From JAJKIP01 sp037200685 (lineage in GTDB: Bacteria; Bacteroidota; Bacteroidia; Chitinophagales; Chitinophagaceae), in the NCBI GenBank assembly GCA_037200685.1, contig JBBCIG010000004.1, forward strand, positions 1 through 64,000: a stretch of DNA of 64,000 nucleotides, given 5' to 3'. The notes under the pieces were generated by a model. The model was not told the DNA's origin and made no database searches. It was given only the letters and a program-made list of their open reading frames with translations. A program made the position numbers and the translations under genes. Shown in pieces: positions 26,566 to 37,400 of this stretch. How positions within the stretch are numbered: the first letter of the stretch is position 1; the number at the start of each line of letters is the position of its first letter.

Positions 26566-27843
26566 TTACCATTTTGGGATATACAAATCTTTATAAGTCA
26601 TCTTTGATTCTTTCATGGCGTCCATTACGTACGTCGACTTTTCCATATTGCTGGCGGGTACAAGGCCTGAGAAAGCGAACTTACATCCTTTAGCTTTCGC
26701 CATCTTTATCACTTCCATTGACGGGCTGTGTGTAATATTGTCAATTTCAATTGCAATATTATTTTGCTTTGCGAGGTTTAGAAGTTCATCAGCATTAGTG
26801 CTGTTCAGTGTCTTTCCTTTATCAGACCATACATTTATTTTATTACCAGCGAGGAGCGCCTTTGCTGTTGCGAGATTAGAACTTTCTCAAATGACATAAT
26901 CCGCGGCTGGCGACTGTGCAGCATTTTGATTGGCGGCATTTACTTTTATCCCGGTAAACAAAGGAAAGTTTTTAGCTGATGTTAATTGATTGGAAGATGC
27001 TGGATCTTTTACCCATGCTACATTAACGCCTGAACCATAAACATAATCGGGTAAGTTCTTTTGCTGACAAAGCTGTGTTAGGGTTTAAATCAATAAACGC
27101 AAACTGCCGTCCCATTAACACTACCATGCTATCATGCCAGGCTCCCCAAGTTGGCGCTTTCATATTTGTATGCGCATCATCGGGCAGGCGGCGAACTTTG
27201 AAACTTTTGTATTGCATTTTGCTGAGACTGTCATGTCCCTGCAGGCAAAAAAGTTCCTTTGTCCAAACGCTTTACTGCGGCAAAGGTTTTTTCGGGTTGT
27301 ATATAGTCAACAGTTTTGAGGCCATTCAGCCAGACCTGTACATGGTTGCTTTCAACTTTTGCTTTCAATATCATCCATTCACCATCATTACAAAAGATTT
27401 ATAAAGATTACGGACACCATACAGGCTTGCCATTTTTTTAAGTTCGATATAATCTCCTTCACCGATATGAGTATTGTTCACTTGTATTTCTATTCCTTTA
27501 TTAGGCCAACCTGTTTCCTGGTAGGCTGTATGAAATAAACACGGAGTTAGCTAACTTATATGTCCTTACCAGCACTTCCAGTTCAAAATTTTTGAAACCG
27601 TCTTTTAAATATTCGCCTTCGTAAAAAAGATGTGAACGTTTTCCGACTGCCTGGAAAAGCCCGTCGGATGTGACCGACCAGGTGCCTTTGGTTTCACTGG
27701 CTTTCCAGCCGGTAAAATCTTTTCCATTGATGAGTTCTAACCCAGCCCTCGTCTGGAAGATTCGAGGTCGATGTATGTGTTGCTGGTTTAAATGCAACAA
27801 TGAATAGGGCGATAATGGCGGGCAAACCGAAAAACTTTTTCAT
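26566..27843 (-). pseudogene. DUF1080 (3-keto-disaccharide hydrolase) protein, frameshifted
   Basis: A signal peptide (MKKFFGLPAIIALFIVAF) starts at 27843. It is followed by the DUF1080 concanavalin-like domain: LINGKDFTGWKASETKGTWS, VTSDGLFQAVGKRSHLFYEG, NFELEVLVRTYKLANS, GVFIHTAYQETGWP in a shifted frame, and YKSFKVRRLPDDAHTN. A second domain (LNSTNADELLNLAKQNNIAI, EIDNITHSPSMEVIKMAKAK, GCKFAFSGLVPASNM) looks like the end of a PHP/TIM-type fold and runs to DLYIPKW. DUF1080 proteins hydrolyse 3-keto-disaccharides or bind glycans in the periplasm. About 425 residues after repair. Confidence 0.75.
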
Positions 27844-28019
27844 TGATTTTTATTTAATAGTATGCAGGTATAAATATAAAGAAAGAAGTCATGAGTATTT
27901 TTTGTTTTCAATAAAGACCAGTCCTTAAGATGGAAAACAATTTCAGCAAAGACGCAAAGAAAGTAAGGCGCTAAGAGCTTAAAATTTGCGTGAAATAAAA
28001 GCTGAATAGAACCTTCCCT

Positions 28020-28190
28020 AGTCCCGACTTCATCGGAACAAGCTATCTCCTAAAGGATAGGAACAGCACACAGCCCGCACTAAATGAAAACACAGATAAA
28101 TCACAGTCACTTCGCAAATGCTGAATAGCGAACAGGAAGATGAAGAGTGCGACGCAACAGGCGTTGATAGTAGCAATGCAGCCGGGCTTA
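28020..28190 (+). repeat. Composite dispersed repeat, copy f
   Basis: An inverted module C (AGTCCCGACTTCATCGGAAC, CTCCTAAAGGATAGGAACAG, CACACAGCCCGC) precedes the core (28117-28190: GCAAATGCTGAATAGCGAAC, AGGAAGATGAAGAGTGCGAC, GCAACAGGCGTTGATAGTAG, CAATGCAGCCGGGCT). The core faces cysE. Apart from this, 27844-28315 shows no gene. Confidence 0.9.
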
Positions 28191-28315
28191 TAAAAATCAG
28201 CTAACAGTTGTAAGACAGCCGCATATTTTAAAACTTCTTTAGGCAAATACCCAACATAGTCTACCAGTTTAGTGTTATAAAATGGTAATTTCACCGCATA
28301 AACGAACTGCCGGAT

Positions 28316-29129
28316 ATGAAAAAGGAATTTTTACCAGCATATTTTTGAAAAACAACAGGGGATGGATGTGGTGCCGCCAATGAAGTGATTTCATCATGGG
28401 CGCAGGAACTGATCCTTTTGCTGTATCCCGAAAAATCGGAACACCCGCCAAAGTCTTTCGGAAGAAATAGAACAGAAATTTGATACCCTGGAAAAACAAT
28501 TGACACGTATACTCAATGCAACGAAAGCTTGTGGTAATTGTGATAACCAGGAAAAATCGAAAACATATTTTGCCCGGTATTCCCGAAATGTACCGGTGTT
28601 GAATACAGATGTGGATGCGATCGTGGCCGGAGATCCGCAGCGAGGGCAAGATTTGAAGTGATCAGGGCTTACCCCGGTTTTTATGCAATTTGTTTTTACA
28701 GGATAGCGCATGCATTGTCGGTGCTCGACATTCCTATTTTACCCCGCATATTGACGGAACATGCACATTCAAAAACAGGAATTGATATTCATCCCGGCGC
28801 TGAGATTGGTGAACATTTTTTTATTGATCATGGTACGGGCATCGTTATCGGCGAAACGTGCATCATCGGTGATCATGTGAAATTATACCAGGGTGTAACG
28901 CTGGGTGCATTGAGCGTTGACAAAGCGCTGGCGTTTGTGAAACGTCACCCCGACAGTAGAAGATCATGTTATCATTTATTCCGGCGCTACTATTCTTGGC
29001 GGCGAAACAGTTATCGGCCATCACAGTATTGTTGGTGGTAATGTATGGCTGATGCAAAGTCTTCCTCCCTACTCTACCGTATATCATCGTTCAGAGAATG
29101 AAGTGGTGCTGGTGGATCAAAACAGGTAA
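28316..29129 (+). pseudogene. cysE: Serine O-acetyltransferase, about five frameshifts
   Basis: Pieces read MKKEFLPAYF, NEVISSWAQELILLLYPEKS, EEIEQKFDTLEKQLTRILNA, TKACGNCDNQEKSKTYFARY, VLNTDVDAIVAGDPQ, then VIRAYPGFYAICFYRIAHAL and the left-handed beta-helix IDIHPGAEIGEHFFIDHGTG, IVIGETCIIGDHVKLYQGVT, VKRHPTVEDHVIIYSGATIL, GGETVIGHHSIVGGNVWLMQ. This is the EpsC-type serine acetyltransferase, making O-acetylserine from serine and acetyl-CoA for cysteine synthesis. It ends 5 bases before cysM, so the two form a cysteine operon. Every conserved block is present, only out of frame. Confidence 0.88.
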
Positions 29130-29134
29130 TCATT

Positions 29135-30009
29135 ATGGCAAGTATTATAGACCTGGTGGGCAATACACCAATGGTGGAAATAAAAAAACTCAATCCCAAT
29201 CCCAACGTTACGATCTATGCAAAGCTCGAAGGGGATAATCCCGGCGGCAGTGTGAAAGACCGGCCGGCATTGAACATGATACGTTCCGCATGGGACCGTG
29301 GCGAAATAAAAACGGGAACAAAATTAATCGAAGCGACAAGCGGGAATACGGGAATCGCATTGGCGATGATCGCTTCCATTTATGGATTGGAAATAGAATT
29401 GGTGATGCCTTCCACTTCCACCCGCGAACGGACATTGACCATGGAAGCATTCGGCGCCAGCGTAACATTATTAGACAGCATCGAAGCATGCCCGCGACTA
29501 TGCAGATGAAAAAGCGGCGAGAGGCGAAGCATATATATTGAACCAATTCGCCAACCCGGATAATTATGCCGCTCATTATAAAACTACCGGCCCTGAAATA
29601 TGGAAGGACACGAACCAATCCATTACCCATTTTGTAAGTTCGATGGGAACGACGGGAACGATCATGGGATGCTCACGTTTTTTTAAAGAAAAAAAATTCC
29701 GCGATACAAATTGTGGGTTGTCAGCCGACCGAAGAATCTTCTATCCCCGGTATCCGCCGCTGGCCAAAAGAATATTTACCAAAAATATTTGAACCCGAAA
29801 GAGTGGACAGGGTGATGGATGTATCGCAACAGGAAGCAACGGATATGGCCCGTAAGCTTGCAAAAGTGGAAGGTGTATTTGCGGGTATGAGCAGTGGTGG
29901 CGCAGCATCCGCAGCGATACGTTTAGCAAAAGAATTAAAATCGGGAGTGATTGTGTTTATTGTTTGTGACCGGGGCGATCGTTATTTAAGCAGCGATTTA
30001 TTTGGATAA
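29135..30009 (+). pseudogene. cysM: Cysteine synthase, two to three frameshifts
   Basis: MASIIDLVGNTPMVEIKKLN is followed by the PLP-lysine segment DNPGGSVKDRPALNM, the substrate loop EATSGNTGIALAMIA and MPSTSTRERTLTMEAFGAS. Slips near 29490 and 29700 lead to AYILNQFANPDNYAAHYKTT, GPEIWKD, SSMGTTGTIMG, IVGCQPTEESSIPGIRRWPK and finally VFAGMSSGGAASAAIRLAKE. The enzyme converts O-acetylserine and sulfide (or thiosulfate) to cysteine; I assign CysM rather than CysK from the overall text (KDRPA, SSMGTTGT). The stop overlaps the convergent HsdR-N-like gene. Confidence 0.85.
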
Positions 30010-30444
30010 ATCTTTCCATTCCGGCAACTCATCAATAAGGTTCAGCGCATTTCCTTTCTCTGCCAGCCATAACTGTATTCTCCATTGGTGATAATTAAAT
30101 ATTCAGCCGGCATAGAAATATTATACCGCAACAATTGATGTAATACAGTTTCATTCAATTCTACTGACGACGCCTTACATTCTACTATCATCCAGGGTTT
30201 ATGATCTGTATCATACACCAGTATATCAAACCTTTTTTTTAACTCCCCCAATTCAATCATTTTTTCCAGGGCGATCAACGACGATGGATATTTTTTTACC
30301 TGTATTAAATATTGAATAAAATTTTGCCGCACCCATTCTTCGGCGTCAGCAGCAGCCATTTTTTGCGCAAGGCATCAAAAACAAACTCCTTCTCTCCTTC
30401 CTTTTCAACCTGAATTGCGGTTCGGGATAATGTATTGCCAGCAT
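29998..30444 (-). pseudogene. HsdR N-terminal-like nuclease-fold protein, frameshifted
   Basis: Frames from 30444 give MLAIHYPEPQFRLK, KEFVFDALRKKWLLLTP, EEWVRQNFIQYLIQVKKYPS, SLIALEKMIELGELKKRFDI, LVYDTDHKPWMIVECKASSV and YLIITNGEYSYGWQRKG, ending LIDELPEWKDLSK. The KRFDI...WMIVECKA pattern is the D...ExK core of the PD-(D/E)XK nuclease fold, as in the 'type I restriction enzyme R protein N-terminal domain' family. It is a short single-domain form (about 149 residues), common in Bacteroidota and not linked to a restriction system here. Three slips interrupt it. It is convergent with cysM. Confidence 0.8.
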
Positions 30445-30551
30445 GCTTCAAAAGTAAATGATTAAATTGCGATTAAGAAGCCGGATTAGTCGTTTTGAAT
30501 AGCAGTGTTTTTCAAATTTCATACCTCCATCCTCCGGCCTCATACTTTATT

Positions 30552-31319
30552 ATGAAAACAAAAGAACAAATAGTAGAAAACTGGTTGCCACGTTACACCG
30601 GTGAGAAATTAGAAAATTTTGGCAAATACATTTTGCTGACCAACTTTAGCAATTACGTTCACAAGTTTGCCGAATGGAATAACGTGAAAGTGGTCGGCAT
30701 GGACAAACCCATGCAATGCGCTACGGGCAGATGATATCACCATAATCAATTTCGGAATGGGCAGCCCCACTGCGGCAACTGTTATGGATTTGCTTAGCGC
30801 TATCGAACCGAAGGCCGCTTTGTTTCTTGGCAATGCGGCGGATTGAAAAAAAGAAACAAGCTCGGTGATTTAATATTGCCTATTGCTGCGATACGAGGAG
30901 AAGGAACATCCAATGATTATTTCCCCGCAGAAGTACCGGCACTTCCCGCCTTCGCTTTGCAAAAAGCGGTTTCAACAACCATCCGTGATTCGGTGTTGAT
31001 TATTGGACGGGTACAGTATTACCACCACCGCCGTGTATGGGAACATGATGAAGTGTTTAAAGAATACCTGCAAAAGATCAGGGCGTATGCGATTGATATG
31101 GAAACGGCGACCATCTTCACCGTTGGTTTTTATAATAAGATACCAACAGGCGCCCTGTTGCTTGTCAGCGATCAGCCGATGATTCCCGAAGGTGTAAAGA
31201 CTGAAGAAAGCGACAAGTCGGTTACTTCAAAGTTTGTAGAACGTCATTTGAAGATCGGCATTGATTCATTGAAGCAATTGCTGAATGATGGATTAACGGT
31301 CCGGCATTTGAAGTTTTAA
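30552..31319 (+). pseudogene. amn: AMP nucleosidase, about four frameshifts
   Basis: MKTKEQIVENWLPRYTGEKL and GKYILLTNFSNYVHKFAEWN start the chain; shifted frames add TIINFGMGSPTAATVMDLLS, IEPKAALFLG, KKRNKLGDLILPIAAIRGEG, TSNDYFPAEVPALPAFALQK, RVWEHDEVFKEYLQKIRAYA, IDMETATIFTVGFYNKIPTG and ALLLVSDQPMIPEGVKTEES. This is the short (about 258-residue) AMP nucleosidase / purine nucleoside phosphorylase fold, which splits AMP into adenine and ribose 5-phosphate. The active-site Met-Glu-Thr and the Asp in VSDQP are preserved. It ends just before copy g of the repeat. Confidence 0.85.
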
Positions 31320-31326
31320 AATTATT

Positions 31327-31455
31327 TGCCCGGCTGTAGTGCTACTAGCAGCTTCGTTGCGTCGCACTCTTGTGCTGCATGAATTCTACTCAACATTATG
31401 GCAGCACCCCGATGAATATCGGTGGCACTTCCTGTTCGCTATTCAGCAATTTGGC
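31327..31455 (-). repeat. Dispersed repeat, copy g with inserted palindrome
   Basis: GCCCGGCTGTAGTGCTACTA, GCAGCTTCGTTGCGTCGCAC, then a TGAATTCTACTCAACATTAT half-copy, CCCCGATGAATATCGGTGG and TTCCTGTTCGCTATTCAGCA. The GCCGGGC end faces the 3' end of amn. The same insertion structure is in copy d. Confidence 0.9.
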
Positions 31456-31565
31456 AATGCTCTTTGTTATAGGAATATAAAACTCTCGAAAAATTTCAAT
31501 TTATATTACGCATAAATAGCGAAAATTCGAATCTTTAAGCAGGCATATAATTATACCTTACTTAT

Positions 31566-32050
31566 ATGCCAGGAACATTCTCTCAAATATACATTCACTA
31601 TATTTTTTCAGTAAAAGGCCGTGAAAATATGATAAAGGCCGCTTTTGAAGAAGAAGTATACAAATACATTGCAGGAATTATTTATGGTAAAGACCAAAAG
31701 CCTTTAGCGGTGAATGGGATGCCCGATCACATTCATGTCTTAGTGGTATTAAAACCATCAATGCTGATTGCAGATCTTGTTCGTGATATAAAAAACAATT
31801 CAGCCAATTTTATTAAAGAGAAAGGATGGTCAAAACAAAAATTTTCCTGGCAAGAAGGTTATGGGCATTTTCGTATTCGGAATCCAATTATGGCCGGGTG
31901 ATTGATTATATTAAAAATCAGAAACAGCATCATTCGAAAAAAACGTTTAAACAAGAATATTTATCATTTTCAAAGAATTTCAAAATTCCTTTTGAAGAAA
32001 AATATTTATTTGAATTTACAATTGATCCGTATAGCATTTTATTCGCCTAA
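31566..32050 (+). pseudogene. IS200/IS605-family Y1 transposase, one frameshift
   Basis: MPGTFSQIYIHYIFSVKGRE begins a HUH-type transposase. The metal-binding HIH of PDHIHVLV is at residues 55-57. After a slip near 31865 the frame resumes AFSYSESNYGRVIDYIKNQK with the catalytic Tyr in DYIKNQ, and ends FKIPFEEKYLFEFTIDPYSI. The product would be about 160 residues and would cut and rejoin single-stranded DNA at hairpins. Stem-loops lie just downstream (32052-32119). No accessory TnpB is present. The intact HUH and Tyr suggest a recent break. Confidence 0.85.
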
Positions 32051-32051
32051 T

Positions 32052-32225
32052 GTCACCCCTTCGGGGTTTGGCATAATTCATGTAATCAAATCCCTATATT
32101 AATGTCAGCCCTTCGGGCTTTTTTTGTTTAATACTTGCCCTATAGTTAGATTTATAGACTTCTATAAAATATCCAATGGATAAAAAATAATCACAGTCGG
32201 AATAAAAAACCCGAAGGGGTGATAT
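32052..32225. repeat. Inverted repeats and hairpins after the IS200-like gene
   Basis: The hairpin TGTCACCCCTTCGGGGTTT (32052-32069) is repeated in inverted form as AAACCCGAAGGGGTGATA (32208-32225). Between them AGCCC-TTC-GGGCT followed by TTTTTTTG (32106-32125) is a good rho-independent terminator. These may be ends of the transposon or simple terminators. The rest of 32051-32346 shows no gene. Confidence 0.65.
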
Positions 32226-32346
32226 TAGAATTAAAACCAAAAAAAGATACAAATAAAATTGATTATAAATGCAACTACCTCAAACCTCACCTGTTAAAAA
32301 TATTCTCAAAATCCTTCTCGGCAACTTTAATCCCTAAATTTGTTCA

Positions 32347-32724
32347 ATGAAACGCCTTTTCTTTTTATCATCCATTTTCCTCTTCAGCATCTCCGCGGAT
32401 AAATGCAACGAGAAAAAAACCGCTGACGGCGAATACAAAGCAAAACTCGAAACGAAAGCTTTGTGTATGAATTACACCCTCACCTTGCAGGAAGGAAATT
32501 TAGATACATCTTTTGTCAATGCATCATGGACGGATGAGACTACGAACAAAACATATAAAAATGCATTTGGCCTCGTCAATCCTTGTGATTTTCCAGCCTC
32601 CATCAAAGAAGGCGATGAGTTTTGGTTTGTAATAGACAGCACCAGAGGAAAAGATTGCGCCGTATGTCTCGCTTATTATCCAACGCCTCCAAAAAAAATA
32701 TGGGTTAAAGTCATTACTAAATAA
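32347..32724 (+). CDS. Exported protein of unknown function
   Basis: A 125-residue protein with an N-terminal signal (MKRLFFLSSIFLFSISADKC). A cysteine at residue 20 could be lipidated, but the preceding residues (SADKC) are a poor lipobox, so cleavage after SISA is as likely. The mature part has four further cysteines (ALCMNY, NPCDF, GKDCAVCLAY) that may form disulfides, and a beta-rich pattern. I do not recognise a family. Its stop codon overlaps the start of the ABC transporter gene (TAATG), which implies translational coupling, though no functional link is evident. Confidence 0.65.
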   Translation: MKRLFFLSSIFLFSISADKCNEKKTADGEYKAKLETKALCMNYTLTLQEGNLDTSFVNASWTDETTNKTYKNAFGLVNPCDFPASIKEGDEFWFVIDSTRGKDCAVCLAYYPTPPKKIWVKVITK

Positions 32725-34425
32725 TGTATCCCCTACTCGATATAAAAAACCTTTCAATTGATTTTGTTTCCGCTTCAGGGACAACAAATGCATTAAAAAA
32801 CATTTCCCTTACCGTCAATCGAAATGAGATCGTCGCATTGGTGGGTGAATCGGGTTCGGGAAAATCTGTCACCGCCCTTTCCATTCTTCAATTACTTCCT
32901 TCACCACCGGCCAACTATTCTTCCGGTGAAATCTTGTTTTCGAAAAACGGTTCGCAGCAATCCGACCTGCTTCAAAAAGATCATCTTTCATTGCAACGCA
33001 TCCGTGGCAATAAGATTGGCATGATCTTCCAGGAACCGATGACGTCATTAAATCCTGTATTGACCTGTGGTGAACAAGTGATGGAAGCCATCCTCGCCCA
33101 TAAAAAAAATATCGGAAGCAATCGCTAAGGAGCAAACCATCGAATGGTTTACCAAAGTAAAATTGCCGAACCCCGAAAAAATATTCAACCGTTACCCGCA
33201 TGAACTAAGCGGTGGTCAAAAACAACGGGTGATGATCGCTATGGCGATGTGCTGCCAGCCGTTTTTATTAATATGCGATGAGCCCACGACTGCATTGGAT
33301 GTAACGGTGCAACGTACGATACTGCAACTCATCAAAGAACTGCAGCGGCAATCCGGCATGGGTGTCATCTTTATTACGCATGACCTCGGTGTGGTAGCCG
33401 AAATAGCAGACCGCACGATTGTGATGTACCGCGGTGAAATCGTAGAGCAAAACACGATCAACAATATTTTCACGAATCCCCAACACCCTTATACAAAAGC
33501 ATTACTCGCCTGCCGTCCGGTTAATCATCAAAGAGGCGAACGGCTGCCGGTAGTAAGTGATTTTTTTAGAACAGAAGACTGAAGTCGGAGATATGAAGTC
33601 AGAAGCGACCACTCCGGCTTCAGACCTCCGTCCCCAGGCCTCGGTCCTTCTCAGCGCAGAACATCTCTCCGTTTGGTTTCCCGTTAAGAAAACATTCTTT
33701 GGAAAATCATCTGACTTCATTAAAGCAGTAGATGATGTAAGCTTTGAAGTATATAAAGGAGAAACATTGGGATTAGTGGGTGAAAGCGGCTGTGGTAAAA
33801 CAACATTAGGGAGAACATTGCTTCGCCTTATTGAACCGACCAGGGGGAAAATATTTTATGAAGGCACCGACCTCACTTCAAAAACAAAAAGCGAATTAAG
33901 ATCATTACGAAAAAATATCCAGATCATTTTCCAGGACCCTTATTCTTCATTAAATCCAAGGATAACAATCGGCACGGCGATTACGGAACCATTAAAAGTG
34001 CATGGCTTATTTCCAACGAGTAAAGCAAGAAAAGAAAAGGCGATTGATCTATTAGAAAAAGTGAATTTAAAAGCGGAACATTTCAACCGCTACCCGCATG
34101 AATTTTCCGGTGCCAAAGGCAGCGTATTGTTATTGCCCGTGCATTAGCTTTAAATCCTTCGTTTATTATTTGCGATGAATCAGTATCTGCATTAGACGTC
34201 AGCGTGCAGGCGCAGGTATTGAATTTATTAAATGACCTGAAAAAAGAATTTGGCTTTACCGTGATCTTTATTTCGCATGATCTTGCCGTAGTACGCTACG
34301 TCAGCGACCGCATCATGGTGATGAACAAAGGAAAAATAGAAGAAACCGGCGCAGCCGATGAAATTTATTTCAATCCACAGTCAACCTATACGCAACAATT
34401 GATTGCTTCTATACCCAAAGGTTAG
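32724..34425 (+). pseudogene. Two-domain peptide ABC transporter ATPase, about three frameshifts
   Basis: The gene encodes two full ABC ATPase domains in one chain, like YejF or a DppD-DppF fusion. Domain 1: Walker A GESGSGKS, FQEPMTSLNPVL (Q-loop), LSGGQKQRV signature and LLICDEPTTALDVTVQ (Walker B). Domain 2: Walker A GESGCGKTT, FQDPYSSLNPRI, a disrupted signature near 34105 and IICDESVSALDVSVQ, ending ISHDLAVVRYVSDRIM. Slips are near 33115, 33575 and 34115. It would energise di/oligopeptide import. No permease gene is adjacent, which is usual for this Bacteroidota form. Reconstructed length about 567 residues. Confidence 0.88.
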
Positions 34426-34444
34426 CAACGCTATAATCAATTAA

Positions 34445-37400
34445 CTATTTTTCTTCACCGTCATCACTATCCTCCATTTCAGTTTCATCGTACGTAACAG
34501 AAGATATATCCCTGTTATAAAACTGTTTCGCACTTTTCCTTTTTGAATAAAGCATTTTTTTTAATTCCTTATTCAATTGGTTAATGACCGGCTCATCATC
34601 TTCCCGGAGCCTGGTATTCCTGAGCCCCGTGAAATCATATTTATAACTGCCTGCATCATCATCTTCATCATAAATGGCAAAGTTGAACGGGCTTGGATCA
34701 TCATCATCGTCATCAAATTCAAAAACCGCAGGGTCTTCCGGAACTAATCCAACACTTGCCAGCTTCCACGCCACGTCATCTTTTTTATTTTTGTATTTAT
34801 AGAAATAAACAAATCCTTTTTTACCTTTCACTTCGGCGGTTAACCTGTCCATATACACTAGTGTATCCGGTTTGCTGTAAGAAGATTCATTCAGCAATTT
34901 ACTTTTGCCCAGGTCAAGATGGTTATTATACTGCGTAGGAAATTTCTCCGGCTGGTCCAGGTCATTCAGATCAGTATACAATTCATACCGGTACTCATCC
35001 AGCTTTGCAAAATACTTCAGCAAACTGTCAGGATAAGGTTTTTTCTTTCCTATTAATAACAACATGGTGTTATACTTCAGGCGGTTGTCATTGCAAGAAA
35101 GCATTTGTTTAATTACAGGTTGCACCGCAGGGTTTATATCCCAGAATGGCAGGAGCAATGTTGCATACAAACCCAGGTCATCATTTCCATGATCTTTCTG
35201 GTCATTGCTATACAACGATAATGAATAAGGATTTTTTTCTCCCGCTTTCGCCTCTTCAGCTTTTTCTATAGCTTTTTTCTTTTCCGCAATCGCCTGCTTC
35301 TTTAATTCCTGCTTAGCCTCTAAAAGAAATTTACTGAAGTACACTTCATAATCTTTCGGTTTTACGAGGTTACTGTCCCACCATTTTTCCCAGCAGGTGC
35401 ATCATGTTTCCTTCATAGTCATCGAGGTTCATTAATGGCAACAGGTCAGGCAATATTGTCCTCGTCAACTTTAATGAATCATATAAATCATCCATAAAGC
35501 TGCCATCATTATATCTTATTCTTTTCGCCAAAGGGTTCAGGTCATTTATCGGAAGATATTGCCGGTACGAATTGGAATTATTATCATCCATATCGAGCAC
35601 CGGCGGTTCATTCATCACCATATCCCGGAAAAGATTATACGAATACTGCGTCTTCTGTTGCAATAATGTTTCCAGTATATTGTATTGTAGTTCTATCGTA
35701 TCACCCGCGGCATAATACAATTCTTTCAGGTAATCAGAAGCCGCTTTTGTCCTGAACCCCTCCAATTTACTTATCAGTGATTTTTTGTGTCGAGGTATTT
35801 CTTTTCATTCCAGTTAATAAACCCGATCGCTTTTTTCAATTGCGGCAAATCGGTGGAGTCAAGATCAATCATTGCAATATTCTTCACCGCCCTTTTGTGA
35901 GCAACGCTGTCATTATTCATAAAGTCAGTGAAAAAAAAAGCCGATTTCTTTTTAAAAGGATTAGTTCCCGTCAATGTATCAATCGGGGTAAAGCTGTCAA
36001 AGAAAGACTGTACAAAAGAACTGGGCTTACTCAGTGTATCAGACTCTGTCACGATCGCAAAGCCGATACCATCTTTATAAAATGTCTTGCTCCATATCGT
36101 ACGGCTGCTGCCGGAATCTGTCGCCACGATCTCCCATACTTTTGTTTTATTCGGCAGTTCATATTTCTTCACCATTCTTTTTATCCAGGATGTATCACCA
36201 CCGTCAAACATAGATCCGGGGTTTTCCTTTTCCAGCCGGCTGCTGTCTTCAATAAAAACATAGCGGGGTGATTTAAAAAAAGAAACATATATTTTTTCGC
36301 CGGTGGTATCATTCGCAATCGTCTTTGTTCGGAATGCGCCGTCAGCGAGTAAATCACTGCCTCGCTCATCATCATCGTCGTCATCTGAGTAAGCATTATA
36401 TTGCGGTATATCCAGTTTTTCTTTTCTTCTACCGGGAACACGGGCGACTTCACCGTATAAAAAAGCGCTGTATCCTTTCTTTCTTTTATTTGCCCATAGA
36501 TATAGGGCTTTATTTCAAATGAGTTTAAAAAGTTTTTCATCGCCGGCGTTTCCTGTTTGCCATGTGCGACTAATGTATAATAATGCGGCCCTTGTATAAT
36601 AAACCGTGTTGAATAAACACCGCCATACTTGTCTTTGTACTGGCAATCCAATGCGGGATAGCCTTTATAGTTTCGTTTGCTTCCTGCTCAATTGCTTATC
36701 GATAAACTCCGATGCTTTGAAACTTTCATCCAATAACCCGAGGTCGAATGTATCTTCTCAGCGAAATTATAATTATGAATATCCGTGCGGATCACACGGT
36801 ATTGTGTATTCGTCATCTTATCTTCTGAATCATACACCCAACTCCCATTGCTGGCGACATAAGGATCATGCGGCATGCTTACGCTAAAGCCACCGGAAGC
36901 TGGTGAATATTTTTTCCATACCGGCGATGCGGCTTCAGCAGCGCCTTTAAATTCTTTCAGTTGAATACTTCCAAAAAACTTTTTCGCTTCTTCACCTAAC
37001 TGCACATACTCACCGGTACCGCTCATTTTAAAAACAATCACCTCGAACGGCGTCACGAAAATATTATAACGCTGCATATCACCGCGGCGTGTCTTGTTCG
37101 TTATATCAATTCCATTATAACCGTTGCGGACAATATTCGTTTTCGTCACGATCCTCCCCGGGATATTTTCATACAGCAAACTATCTACAATGCGTTGCAC
37201 CCTTGCCGTATTATGTCCCCACATCCATGCATTCGTCATGATGCGTGTTACCATATAATAACTACCGTTGGCCATATCCGCACTTTGGCGTTGTTCCAGC
37301 CAAGGGTCATCACCGTATTTATAAAATTTGCCGGGAATATCTACTTTGTAAATACCATCATCCGAAGATTGAGAACTAAAAGTAACAGGCACTCTCAATT

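Noticed and set aside
29998..30444. Remnant of a type I restriction-modification locus
   Set aside because: The HsdR-N-like protein is a stand-alone short form, and no HsdM, HsdS or helicase part is near.
32724..33128. Separate half-transporter ATPase genes
   Set aside because: The fragments abut with one-base slips and together form the known two-ATPase single-chain architecture.
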